Assembly (NCBI GenBank): GCA_030748495.1
Contig: JASMLX010000037.1
Span: 1-53,550, forward strand
DNA: 53,550 bases
Direction of reading: 5' to 3'
Source of the DNA: Candidatus Poribacteria bacterium
GTDB lineage: Bacteria; Poribacteria; WGA-4E; UBA9662
Shown here: in pieces, positions 35,917-45,704 of the stretch
How positions within the stretch are numbered: the first letter of the stretch is position 1
How the letters are laid out: every line of letters begins with the position of its first letter
Program-made: the position numbers and the translations under genes
Notes under the pieces: model-generated
Database searches by the model: none
What the model was told of the DNA's origin: nothing
What the model saw: only the letters and a program-made list of their open reading frames with translations

Positions 35917-37167
35917 TTATGGAAGTAGCAGATGTGGGAAGGTTTCGATCATGCCAGTTGATTTCATGGTCTCTTCGACATCGTCCAGTTCCAGCGGAGC
36001 CAGCCGGGTAAGGTTCTCTATGCCGTTCTCCGTTACCACGACGGTATCTTCAACCCGAATATAGAGTCTCTCTTCCGGCACCCAGATCATCGGGTCGATT
36101 GAGAAAACCAGCCCCGGCTCAAGCGGTAGTTCCCGGTAATTACCATGATCGTGAACCTCCATCCCGACACAGTGTGAAAGGTGACCTCGAAATTCCAAAG
36201 CTCCCCGTACCGCTTTTTCGTAGTGCGGCTTGGTAAAGGTCATCTGATTAATCACGGTTTCCATTTCGGCTGCGGTTTGGTCCATGATTCCCGTTGCCAT
36301 TTCGCCGGGCTGAATTCGTTTCAGTAGAGCTTTGTGGTACTCGACGATGAAACCGTAGAGCAGACGCTGATCAGAGGTAAAAGTACCATTGACCGGCCAC
36401 ATCCGACCGATATCGCTGGTGTAATAGGCGTAGTCAGGCGCATAGTCCATCAGGATCAGGTCACCATCGGTCAACTGGCTGTCATTTCGGGAGTAGTGAC
36501 CGTACCAGGCATTCGAGCCGCTGGCAATAATGGCTGGGTATCCGCCACCTCGGGCGCCGTTGAGGCGAAAAACGTAGTCGGCAACGGCCCCTAGTTGATA
36601 CTCTATAAAGCCGGCTCTAGTCGATTTCATGGCTTCTGTGACCGCCATCGCTGTCAGCTGACCCGCAATTCGCATGACCTCTATTTCGGCCGCGCTCTTG
36701 ATCATGCGCATGGAACGGAGGAGAGGTGAAAGCGGGCGGATCTCGGCGTCGGGGCAGATTTCTTCTATATCCGGTTGATCGGTATAAACTACCTTTACAG
36801 TAGCTAAATCCTCTGCCAGGTCTGATAATTGGCGTACCCGGCTCACACCGGTTAGTTCGGCCACTTGATCGGGGCGATCCACATTGAGGGTAGGGCCTTC
36901 TGTTCGTTCTTGGCCCGGGTCATGAGCCGGAAGATAGAGGGTTGTTTCTGAAGCCCGGATCGTCAAACAGGCATCCGGCACCTCTACACCGGACAGGTAA
37001 AAGAGATCGTTGCTTTGGCGAAAGGATTCCAGATCGTGTTCCCTCTTTTTGCCCGACAGTAAGACCAAGGTCTGAGTCTCGACCTGGTCTGTAAGATATT
37101 GCCGCCGCCGGGCGAATTCATTTGAGGGGAAGTGGGTCTGAAAGAGTGCTATCGGTTCTATCGTCAT
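35917..37167 (-). CDS. pepP: M24B Xaa-Pro aminopeptidase
   Basis: The 416-residue enzyme carries the pita-bread metal site in order: Asp in LILMDYAPDYAYYTSD (two Asp), His in HCVGMEVHDHG, then an acidic position in FSIDPMIW (usually Glu in IEPG, here Asp), and Glu in RVEDTVVVTENG. It releases N-terminal residues preceding proline. The frame is open to 37431, but the M24 N-domain begins at MTIEPIALFQTHFPSNEF, so I use ATG 37167. The extra upstream part is antisense to the start of the plus-strand gene at 37379. The Glu-to-Asp change may alter activity. Confidence 0.9.
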   Translation of the reverse strand: MTIEPIALFQTHFPSNEFARRRQYLTDQVETQTLVLLSGKKREHDLESFRQSNDLFYLSGVEVPDACLTIRASETTLYLPAHDPGQERTEGPTLNVDRPDQVAELTGVSRVRQLSDLAEDLATVKVVYTDQPDIEEICPDAEIRPLSPLLRSMRMIKSAAEIEVMRIAGQLTAMAVTEAMKSTRAGFIEYQLGAVADYVFRLNGARGGGYPAIIASGSNAWYGHYSRNDSQLTDGDLILMDYAPDYAYYTSDIGRMWPVNGTFTSDQRLLYGFIVEYHKALLKRIQPGEMATGIMDQTAAEMETVINQMTFTKPHYEKAVRGALEFRGHLSHCVGMEVHDHGNYRELPLEPGLVFSIDPMIWVPEERLYIRVEDTVVVTENGIENLTRLAPLELDDVEETMKSTGMIETFPHLLLP

Positions 37168-37378
37168 GTTGGATATACTCCGCTTCTTTGGTCCGGCTAT
37201 GAGTTTACCATAAAATGACTCTACCGGTTGTAATCCAGGTTTCTTGATCCACCTCAGTTTGCCAGGTAGAGTATTGCGTCTATGACCATCTGTACCATAT
37301 AATGATCGGCTACTAGCCTGTTTTGTCTTTAGGTAGCTCAGTAAAGGAGAACAGTGGGACCAGAATAAAAGAGATCGC

Positions 37379-38721
37379 ATGAGAACCTGGTTTGTCCTTA
37401 TAACCGCCTTGGCTACCACTACTAGTAGCATCAGCCAAGATTATCGCGTCAGTCAGACCCCTCGGCTAGAAGAGACACAGCTAACTATTCCACAGGTCGA
37501 TTACGAAAATGCGATCAACGACAACCACGGAGACCCTTTGCCCTATATCGACTTTTAAAAGGTTAAATGGGATCGGGTTATTTAGAAGGAATATCAAGCC
37601 GTCGTTCTGGAGAGTGAGTTTGTCACGATAACCATAGTACCAAAGATGGGACGAGTTTACTCGCTGATTTATCGCCCGACAGGCCACGAGATGCTGTGGC
37701 AAAACGATATCGTTCGCCCCGGTGATGCTAATAATGAAACCGGTTGGTGGCTCTGGATCGGTGGTATCGAATATACACTACCCAAAGACGAGCACGATAC
37801 CAGTTGGGCCTTAAAATGGGATTACGAAATTCTGATAGATACGGAAGCCTGCAAGACCTTACAGATGCAAGTTAAAGAACCCATCTCCAGTCTTTACCAT
37901 CGGGTTGATTTGAGCCTGGGTGCTGACAGTTCGGCGCTGAAAAGCGACATCTGTATCTGGAATCCAACGCGAGAAACCGCTAACTTCGCCCACTGGACCA
38001 ACCCAATGTGGGTGCCAAGGGGACATAATCAGCTAATTTATCATACGGAGTTTATAATTCCAACCAAACAGATCCTGATTGAAGAGCGGTGGCAGAAAAA
38101 TTTGGGCCCCAGCCCTCAGTCCTGGATTGAGAATCTGCTCTGCTATATTCGTAACTGGCCCAAAATGGGCGATCTGATGGCGGATAGCCTGGATGCGGGT
38201 TTCTATGGGGCATACTCGCACGATGAAGAAGAGGGGGGCATTCGTGTTTTTGACCCTCTACTCAATCCCGTGTTGATATGTAGACTTACGGCTTCAATCC
38301 GGAAGATATTCCCATGGGATCCGGGAAGCCGAACAAAGGATATGCCGAAATCTAGGGTGGTACAGTCAAGTCTTTCCCCGATCAGACTGCGTCATTACCC
38401 CCGGGTGATGCCATCGGCTGGTGAAAATGGATCTATCCGTTTCAGCAGACGAAAGGTCTCAGTATCGCTACTGAACGTGTCGCGCTACATTATCAGCCGA
38501 TAACCGGCGGATTACAAGTTTTTATTTGTCCTTCCGCCCCAATCCATTCTGCACAACTAGAGTTGCAGATTGGCGATCGAACCGTTAGTTCTGAAGTCTT
38601 CGGCACATCACCTGATGCTCCTTACCAGACGACGATCAAATGGACAAGACTTCCAGACGACGATGAAGCTATGCTGATCCTGAACGGTGGGGAAGAAGAA
38701 ATTCTGCGTATACGACCATAA
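37379..38721 (+). pseudogene. Secreted DUF5107/mutarotase-like protein, broken
   Basis: From ATG 37379 there is a signal peptide (MRTWFVLITALATTTSSISQ), then protein-like sequence with in-frame TAA (37556-37558) and TAG (37583-37585). The main block is ESEFVTITIVPKMGRVYSLI, RPTGHEMLWQNDIV, WWLWIGGIEYTLPKDEHDT and WNPTRETANFAHWTNPMWVP, as in DUF5107/galactose-mutarotase-fold proteins. After about 38270 a frameshift is needed (YGFNPEDIPMGSGKPNKGYA, further stops, ATERVALHYQPITGGLQVFI). It ends 22 bp before the ceramidase gene. Confidence 0.8.
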
Positions 38722-38742
38722 TATAAATAACGGAAGTTCTAG

Positions 38743-40380
38743 ATGACAAACAACGACGGCAGATCAGTAAAGTTGAGTTCCATGATCAAGGGTCCTGTCT
38801 TTTTCCTGATTTTATGCTTAATCGGCATATCGGTTTTCCTGTTTATCACTAGCCGAGGAACAGATCGTGAGTATGCTATCGACTATACCCTTCCTACTGC
38901 CGATAAATGGGCGGATATCGGTCTGTTGGAGGTCGGCGTTGGTATTCGCGATATTACGCCTCTACTGGAGAACTACGATACATGGACCGATATTGACGGT
39001 AACGGTGTTTTCGATCTGCAGATTGACCAGTATGTTGATCGTAATGGTAATGGCACTTTCGACTTCATCTGGCTGGCTGGATTCGGTCAACAACGACCTG
39101 CTCAGGGGGTGAACGACCAACTATGGTCTCGGGCCATGGCTTTCCGTAATAATGGCGTCACAATCGTCCTGGTGAGTATCGACAGCATCGGAATTACGTA
39201 TGATCGATATATCCCGATACGGCGAATGATAGAAGAGGAGCGATCCGATATTACTCATATCACCTTTGCGGCTACACATACGCACAATGCGCCGGACACG
39301 ATCGGTCTCTGGAGTTATCGACTCCTCTTCGGCTCTCAGTTTGACGATGAATACATCGCTTTCCTGCAACAGCAGATCTATGATTCGATTATCGATGCCG
39401 TCGACAACCTCGTACCGGCCGATACCATCCTAGCCCAGGCCTATGTCCCCCAGGAAAACTTTACCCGTGACTCGCGTTCGCCGATCGTGGTCGATCACCA
39501 GTTGCCGATCGCCTGGTTCAAAAACAGATCGACGGGCGAAACTATCGGTACTCTGGCCTCCTGGGGAATGCATCCGGAAGGGTTCGGCAGCAAAAACTTA
39601 CTGATTTCCTCTGACTTTGTTCACTACTACCGGCAGGCAATGGAAAACGGCCTGTCGGGTGAGAACGGATTTAAAGGGTTTGGCGGTGAAGCCGTCTTCT
39701 TTACCGGACCGGCCGGTGGTTTAATGACCCAACTCGGTCTTGCTATCGTGGATCGGTCAGGGCAAACACAAGCTCATAACGGTCGAGAGAAATCACGAGC
39801 ACAGGGCGAAAACCTGGCCCTCCTGGCTGCTGGGGCACTGCGCGATACCAACACAGGCAACCGATTGAAAATGAAACGCCAACAGGTAGCGGTTTCGGCC
39901 AAGACCGTTTACTTACCAGTCGGTTGGCCGCTGAAAATTGCGGTTGGATTGGGAGTTGTACACCCGGGTGTCTATGGCTTGCCTTTTAACACAAAAGTCC
40001 GTTCCGAAATAGATGCTATTCGCATCGGTGATATTGAAATACTGACCACACCGGGAGAGATTTTTCCTGAGATCATTAACGGAGGCATCGAAACACCGAA
40101 AGGAGCAGATATTGTCACCGAACCGGTCGAGGTGCCACCGCTACGTCAGTCGATGACCGGTGTGATCAATATGAATTTCAACTTGGGGATGGATGAGGTC
40201 GGCTATCTGGTACCCATCTCCCAATGGGATCGCAAGCCGCCTTATACCTACGACTACCAGGAAGCCCCTTACGGTGAAGTCTATGTAGGCAACCCAGAGG
40301 TTTCACCGCTGGTTCATCAAACCAGCCTGGAGGTGTTGCAACGTCTACACCAGACATTAGCCTCTATCCAAAACCGGTAA
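38743..40380 (+). CDS. Membrane-anchored neutral ceramidase-like protein
   Basis: The 545-residue protein has an N-terminal membrane segment (about 17-36) followed by the alkaline/neutral ceramidase catalytic domain: VGVGIRDITP, DQLWSRAMAF, the zinc site THTHNAPDT (His179, His181), and WGMHPEG. Two Asp/Asn loops, DIDGNGVFD (83-91) and DRNGNGTFD (99-107), are inserted near the N-terminus and look calcium-binding. The enzyme family hydrolyses the N-acyl bond of ceramides, but many bacterial relatives have other substrates. It lies directly after the broken DUF5107-like gene. Confidence 0.88.
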   Translation: MTNNDGRSVKLSSMIKGPVFFLILCLIGISVFLFITSRGTDREYAIDYTLPTADKWADIGLLEVGVGIRDITPLLENYDTWTDIDGNGVFDLQIDQYVDRNGNGTFDFIWLAGFGQQRPAQGVNDQLWSRAMAFRNNGVTIVLVSIDSIGITYDRYIPIRRMIEEERSDITHITFAATHTHNAPDTIGLWSYRLLFGSQFDDEYIAFLQQQIYDSIIDAVDNLVPADTILAQAYVPQENFTRDSRSPIVVDHQLPIAWFKNRSTGETIGTLASWGMHPEGFGSKNLLISSDFVHYYRQAMENGLSGENGFKGFGGEAVFFTGPAGGLMTQLGLAIVDRSGQTQAHNGREKSRAQGENLALLAAGALRDTNTGNRLKMKRQQVAVSAKTVYLPVGWPLKIAVGLGVVHPGVYGLPFNTKVRSEIDAIRIGDIEILTTPGEIFPEIINGGIETPKGADIVTEPVEVPPLRQSMTGVINMNFNLGMDEVGYLVPISQWDRKPPYTYDYQEAPYGEVYVGNPEVSPLVHQTSLEVLQRLHQTLASIQNR

Positions 40381-40674
40381 AGAGATCCTGGCTATTTGTC
40401 GCTTGGCCTCTACACCTACCTGGGCCACACATATCTAAAACATGAAATAATATCAGCGCGTTGCCAATTCTATCTTATGTGTTGATATTGCACTTACAGA
40501 TTGCAACGGAGCGATATTAGTGATATTGCGGTGGAAACGCCCCACCTAACAACATAACGATTGGGCCAAGTTGACTTTAATCGAGGGAAGGAACTGGGTG
40601 GATTGAGATAATAATGGGGAGGATAGGACACAAATTTTACGTGCCCCTAATAGTACAGGTACATTTCTTTATTA

Positions 40675-41489
40675 GGGCTAGTTAACACGATCTAAGCGAA
40701 TCGACAATCAGCACCAAGAACCAGACAGCAGAAAACATCCGATCCCGCTGGTCCCAGCCAGAGAAGATCCGGCCAAATCCCTGCCGCCGGCTGAACAATC
40801 CTTCCACTTCATTTCTCTTTTTTCGAGCTCTTGGTCATACTCCCAAGGATCCAGGCGATTCGATTTGGCAGGAACAACAGCCGAGAACATCAAGTCTCAA
40901 GCCAGCTGTCGAGTAGTATCTCCTTCATCTGCTGGATCCATAATCATTGGGCCGCCAGCCAAAGGGCAATCTATATCTTTCAACCTGTCTTCTCCTTCAG
41001 CCGCATCACGACCGTTACCAGGGAATAGTCGAAAATCTGTTGCCCTACCAGCATCTTGGGCCAGCAGACGGATTTTTGTGGTCCATCCTCCTCCTGACTT
41101 TCCAATCGACGGCTTACCGTTTTTTTAAATGCCCCTGTCCCATCAGGATGCACTTTCACGGATCTGCTATCTAATCAATAGCCTTCTATCCTGACTGGAA
41201 TGATTTGCTTTGCTGGTCAGGCTTCAAATCGGCCATTTAAGACTCCTGTTTTGGCCCTTCGGTTCATCCGCCGGTAGATTGTATGCCAATTTCCAAACTT
41301 AGAGGGAAGACCTCTCCATTTACACCCCCGCTCGGCAACAGACCAAATCCGATTCAGAAGCTTCCGATTGGATAGTTTAACCTGTCCTCTTTGGCCGGGT
41401 AAAGACGGCTTTATTTCTTCATCTTGTTCCTGTCTTGGTTCCATCATAGCCTATTATACCGGATTTCTCTTCTTAGTGTTAACAGTCCC
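40675..41489 (-). mobile_element. IS5-family insertion sequence
   Basis: The element is bounded by imperfect inverted repeats: GGGCTAGTTAACAC (40675-40688) and, on the other strand, GGGACTGTTAACAC (41489-41476), 11 of 14 identical. Its length, about 815 bp, is normal for IS5-type elements. The transposase reads right to left in two frames: N-terminal WRGLPSKFGNWHTIYRRMNR (41217-41447) and, downstream, SNRLDPWEYDQELEKREM and RRQGFGRIFS with stops. No clean target duplication was seen. It interrupts or abuts the CARDB-like gene on its right. Confidence 0.8.
40682..41447 (-). pseudogene. IS5 transposase, degraded
   Basis: The N-terminal part (start near 41447) has EIKPSLPGQRGQVKLSNRKL and the KWRGLPSKFGNWHTIYRRMN signature. 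The catalytic C-terminal part is readable only with frame changes (KSNRLDPWEYDQ-like, KRNEVEGLF, RIFSGWDQRDRMFSAVWFLV, LIVDSLRSC) and ends at 40682. Programmed frameshifting is normal in some IS5 groups, but multiple stops indicate decay. Confidence 0.75.
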
Positions 41490-42363
41490 TAGCCATTTCT
41501 GTTGGCGAAGATCTTATTGTTTCTGCCACCATTAAAAATATGAAAAATTATAATAATTCAGCCGATGTTAATTTCTGTATAGGAGAGGAGATCGTCGATT
41601 CAAAATCGATCGATTTATCTCCTAAAGAGGTTGCGAAAATCGGTTTCCAAACTAAACCGAAAGTGGGTATTCACCAAGTTAGCATTGGTGACATAATACC
41701 TTTGACTGTAGAGGTTTATCCCTTCTATAGCGTGGAATCGCTGAATATGATTTGCGCACACACTCATCGGGGACAGCGGGGGAGTGCAAATTTAACATTG
41801 ATCAGAAAAATAAATGATCGTTACACCATTACAGCCGGTGGCACTGATTTCCTTCACGCTGAAGATTCATATGGGGCGATCTATTTGAAAGGTGTGATCC
41901 AGGGTAATTTTGTCGCCACTTTGAAAATAGTCGAATTTAAGGGACCTGTGAATCCGTGGTATCGGGTTGGCATCTTTGTCAGAAAGGATATATCCAAAAG
42001 TGTACGAAACCGAGCCTGGAAGTTTGGGTTCAGTCCTAATCTACACACGCCTAACTTTCCGGCATCCAGTGGGATGAATTTGGCGATGATTGTATGCACC
42101 AAGCAGGCGACAGACAGATACACGAAAGTATAAATTCTTTTCCTGTCTGGCTGAAGTTGGCAAGACATGGAGATGCGTTCACTGGATACACCAGTTACGA
42201 TGGTCAGAATTGAGAACATCCAAAACGGATTGCTTCAGTCCCTGGTTTGGCGGAAGTTATGGATACTGATGTAGCGGTGGGAACAATTGACTAAAGACCA
42301 GCGTTAGTTGTCCTGGAGAATTTCACGTTGGAAATAAAAAGAGATCGCGAGTTTTCCAGTTAG
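41490..42363 (+). pseudogene. Secreted CARDB/DUF1349-like protein, 5'-truncated
   Basis: Immediately right of the IS5 end, the frame reads AISVGEDLIVSATIKNMKNY followed by DSKSIDLSPKEVAKIGFQ, a CARDB-like beta-sandwich. It then continues AGGTDFLHAEDSYGAIYLKG and VATLKIVEFKGPVNPWYRVG, a DUF1349/concanavalin-like domain. A frameshift near 42072 and stops (TGA at YDGQN, TAA later) lead to FPVWLKLARHGDAFTGYTSY and RPALVVLENFTLEIK. The 5' end was lost to the IS5 element. It is a likely piece of a secreted carbohydrate-active protein. Confidence 0.75.
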
Positions 42364-42375
42364 TATTATGCTCAT

Positions 42376-42607
42376 GAAAAATTAAAACTCAGCATTCTCA
42401 GACGAAATATAAGTTGAAAATTCTTCGTCAGGAGAGCGCAATTCTGAAATATATTTCTTGGGCTAACTAAAGAAATCATCTCACACGCCTCTTTGAACTC
42501 CTTGAACCTTTGGTGATATTCTTCATACAGAACTTCTCCTTAAAAAATTTCCAGCCTCCTTCGATCCGGTTTCGGTTGGGGATCGCCAGACTACGGGAAA
42601 TGTTGAG
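42376..42607 (-). pseudogene. IS630-family transposase C-terminal relic
   Basis: Minus-strand frames give RNRIEGGWKFFKEKF and, after a frame change, VLYEEYHQRFKEFKEACEMI, then KNFQLIFRL. This is the end of IS630-type transposases (NxIEx-WKFFKEKVLYNxYY...FxxACxxFF). Only the C-terminal 70 or so residues survive. It lies between the CARDB-like remnant and the URO-D-like remnant, each of which is truncated at that side. Confidence 0.75.
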
Positions 42608-42651
42608 GCTCCCTTTCTAAAAATTCTCTTGCGTTCGAGCCGCAGGTCTGC

Positions 42652-43265
42652 GTGCCGATAGCCGGTGTCGGTGATCTGCTGCGTTACAATGTGGGTGAGC
42701 CGAGGCCGGTCAAGACTTTCTACTCAATGGCGTTGAAGGATGTAATGGGTAACGACCGAGTCGGAGCTAGCGTGTACTTCACATTGGACGACTTTGGCAC
42801 GCAAAGAGCCCTCATCTTCTCACGAGAGACATGCCTAGACCCGTACTTACTGCTGTATGAAGAAATGATCGATCACTGTCATTCGTTGGGGATGCATTTC
42901 CGGCTTCACGCTTGCGGTACCGTCACAGACCTGCTCGACGATTCCGTTTCTGTGAAACTGGATGTACTACACCTAATTTAGCCCTTTAGCCTGTGGTCAT
43001 GGATCAGGGCTTCGTTGCTGGGCAATACAGGAACAAACTGACATTCCTGGCAGGGATAGAAGACGTACAATATCTACTGCCGAAGGGAACTGTAGAGGAC
43101 GTGGTTCAGGGTACGCACAGGCTGATCGACACGTTCGATCACGAGAAAGGTGGTTGCATTCTTGGCACATCGAATAGTATCATGCATGAGACCCCACTCG
43201 AAAACATCAAGGCGTGGCTCCGTACGGCCGAATTATATGGTAGAGAGAAAAGGGAACCCCATTAA
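42652..43265 (+). pseudogene. URO-D-like methyltransferase remnant
   Basis: The frame reads DDFGTQRALIFSRETCLDPY, LHACGTVTDLLDD, LDVLHLI, a stop (42979-42981), and after a frame shift LTFLAGIEDVQYLLPKGTVE, CILGTSNSIMHETPLENIKA. This is the C-terminal half of the uroporphyrinogen-decarboxylase-like fold used by corrinoid or sugar-related methyltransferases in these bacteria. The N-terminal half is missing, where the IS630 relic lies. It is non-functional. Confidence 0.8.
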
Positions 43266-43801
43266 GATAAAGATTGAAACAGAGAGACTCCTGCTGCGAC
43301 CATTTGAATTATCTGACGGATCACGAGTAAAAGAATTGGCTGGAGATCGGGCTATTGCAGACACAACCTTGAATATTCCTCATCCGTACAAAGGTGGAAT
43401 GGCCGAGGAATGGATATCAAGCCATCAGCCTAAATTTGAAACAGGAGAATCAGTAGACTACGCAATTATCTTGAAGGCCACACAAAAATTGATCGGAGCA
43501 ATTGGCTTACATTATCAATAAGGGATTCAATAGGGCTGAATTAGGTTACTGGGTAGCCAAAGGACATTGGAATCAAGGTTATTGTACGGAAGCCGCTGAA
43601 TCTATGCTGAAATATGGTTTCTATAAACTAGACCTGCATAAGATTACTGCCACTCATATCACTCGTAATCCAGCCTCAGGAAAAGTGATGGAGAAAATAG
43701 GAATGAAGAGGGAGGGGATTTTCAGGCAACACGTCATTAAATGGGACAAATATGAAGATACCATAAGTTATGGCATCTTGAGAAAAGAGTGGGAATCATG
43801 A
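43237..43801 (+). pseudogene. RimJ/RimL-type GNAT acetyltransferase, frameshifted
   Basis: The first frame has IETERLLLRPFELSDGSRVK, then AIILKATQKLIGAIGLH, and ends in a stop at 43521. The second frame picks up with AELGYWVAKGHWNQGYCTEA and LHKITATHITRNPASGKVME, the acetyl-CoA-binding core. Removing one T near 43513 restores a single 187-residue protein (GLH-IN-KGF). It could be a true pseudogene or a sequencing error. The start near 43237 is not certain. Confidence 0.75.
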
Positions 43802-43841
43802 CTTAAGACTCGGCTAGTTGAATCGACCCGTCAAGCCGCTA

Positions 43842-43870
43842 AAGGTATGCTTGACTGGTAAGCATACCTT
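43842..43870 (+). terminator. Perfect 11-bp hairpin terminator
   Basis: AAGGTATGCTT (43842-43852), loop GACTGGT, AAGCATACCTT (43860-43870): a perfect stem, 41 bp after the acetyltransferase stop. The downstream T content is modest (CTTGTTAG). It is probably an intrinsic terminator for the plus-strand gene. Confidence 0.7.
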
Positions 43871-44419
43871 GTTAGACTGGAAATTCCCCCACCTTTGACC
43901 GGAGATGGTTGGTCAAATATATCGGCGGAGTTATTGCGAGTAATCCTGGGTATCAATGGATTTTCATGATAGTTCCTAACGGAATCAAATTGAAAGCTGG
44001 TTTTCGATTCTGAACAGAAAACGGGAAATCATCGTAAAGACTGTTTGGGAGCAAATTGAGAACACCGTTTTACGCAGTTTTTCTATATGCGATTATGAGA
44101 AAAGATGGTGAATACTCTCTTGTTTGTACAGTTTATAATTTTCAAAATGGTCGAGGCTCTTTACAGAGAACAGATGTATCTTGATTGTGGAGGACTGGTG
44201 CCTGTCACTGGTTAGATACGGAGAATGACTAACATACTACAAAAGCGGATACCTTTACAGCATTTGCCTTGTAAAATCCGATCGGCTATCTCCGATTCAA
44301 CAAAAATAAAAAGTTGCATGGTAAGTTATCACGTTCTATTGGAAGCTAATTCCACATAGCTTGTCACAAAGAGGTTCATCGCAACATTTACTATTGTTAA
44401 TTCTCAGACAGCCTCCTAG
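43871..44419. other. Intergenic, no gene recognised
   Basis: About 550 bp lies between the terminator and the next Gfo/Idh gene. There are only short frames without family features. It presumably includes the promoter of the 44420 gene, but no clear -35/-10 pair is visible. Confidence 0.4.
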
Positions 44420-45646
44420 GTGATAACACTTAGTAGCGCAAACAATAAATCATTGATGCACAATATTGTAGTGGTAGGAACCGGCGACTATTACGCCAAA
44501 ACGCTGGCGCCAGTTTTAGCTCAACTACAAAAGGAAGGCTTCCTGAATGTAGTAGTGACTATCGATAGTGTTGAACGCCGACCTTGTGTCGCTTTGGCCG
44601 AGGTCGATCATCGTCGGCGAGAGCCTGGGATTCCATTGAGAAATTTGATCGCGGACCTGAAACCGCTTAACCCGATAGTCATTCTAGCTCATGCGAATCT
44701 CTATCATGCCACCGATGCTGAAGATCTTGTCCAGCACGGCTTTCGGGTGATCCTACAAAAGCCGTATGCCATCAATCAAGACGAGTTGCAGATCTTGGAA
44801 AATATCCTCGACCATTATCCGCAAAGACTCGCTTTAGTAGAGTCGTATCAGACTTGGAACACCCTGCTATTTCTATTTTTGGCTGGTATGGTCAAATCGA
44901 CGGTCTTCAACTCACCGAACAGCTATGGACGTCTTTCCGCCTCTGTTAGCAATGATTACTGGGGGCAATTGAGATCACTAATTGGTCCACCTAGATACGT
45001 TCAGGTCAATATTCTGGAAGGGTCAAAAATGTTTGGTCATTTGGACCATCGAGGCCAGCATTTGATAGATCTACAGCAGGGGGGTGGCATGATACAAGAT
45101 TTAGCAATTCACGCCCTCGCTCCGCTGATGGCTGTCGAAAATCTGATCGGCCAGATTCAGAACGCGGACTGCGTTCGTATCGCCCGATGTCAGCAATATC
45201 TGAAGATGGTTGCCACCCGCTTTAACCTGCCATTGAAACAGGTTGGAGAAACCTACGCCGAAATGCGGTTCACCACCACAACCAATGTTCCAGTGGTAGT
45301 ACTGGTGGGGAAATATGTGTTGGGTAAGGACCAGCGAAACATCACTATGGTTGGTGAATTCGGTACGATGCATTGTAATTTGACCAATTTATCTGTCACC
45401 ATAATCCTTGGCGAAGAAATCTTTTCACCCCTAACATTTGCCTTGCAACGACTGCCTCTAGTCCATTATACGACGATAAAAGAGGCCATCAATGAACTCC
45501 TTGGGCAGGACCAGATCCTAGAATACTCAGCGACTGCAGTCAATCTTCGGTGTCAGTCTTTGGCACTGGAGGTATTGAGGTCGACTCATCAATCCGTATC
45601 AACTATTTCGGTTTACAGCGATGGGGCTCAGCAGATCTTTGTTTGA
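44420..45646 (+). CDS. Gfo/Idh/MocA-like oxidoreductase 2
   Basis: The 408-codon frame begins at GTG 44420. An in-frame ATG at 44456 directly precedes the Rossmann strand HNIVVVGTGDYYAK and could be the true start; neither has a good ribosome site. Features are AHANLYHATDAEDLV, VILQKPYAINQDEL in place of the usual EKP, and GGGMIQDLAIHALAPL with the family His. The Gln-for-Glu in EKP may mark a divergent subgroup. It precedes uppS by 55 bp on the same strand. Confidence 0.8.
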   Translation: MITLSSANNKSLMHNIVVVGTGDYYAKTLAPVLAQLQKEGFLNVVVTIDSVERRPCVALAEVDHRRREPGIPLRNLIADLKPLNPIVILAHANLYHATDAEDLVQHGFRVILQKPYAINQDELQILENILDHYPQRLALVESYQTWNTLLFLFLAGMVKSTVFNSPNSYGRLSASVSNDYWGQLRSLIGPPRYVQVNILEGSKMFGHLDHRGQHLIDLQQGGGMIQDLAIHALAPLMAVENLIGQIQNADCVRIARCQQYLKMVATRFNLPLKQVGETYAEMRFTTTTNVPVVVLVGKYVLGKDQRNITMVGEFGTMHCNLTNLSVTIILGEEIFSPLTFALQRLPLVHYTTIKEAINELLGQDQILEYSATAVNLRCQSLALEVLRSTHQSVSTISVYSDGAQQIFV

Positions 45647-45704
45647 CCCTTAGCCGCCTGTATGTTAGGATTCTCGGCGATCGCTAACTTTTGAGAGAGA
45701 TTTG

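Noticed and set aside
37168..37431. Extra 88 codons before ATG 37167 of the M24B peptidase
   Set aside because: The extra part is antisense to the signal peptide of the plus-strand gene at 37379, has no M24 similarity and is preceded by no ribosome site.
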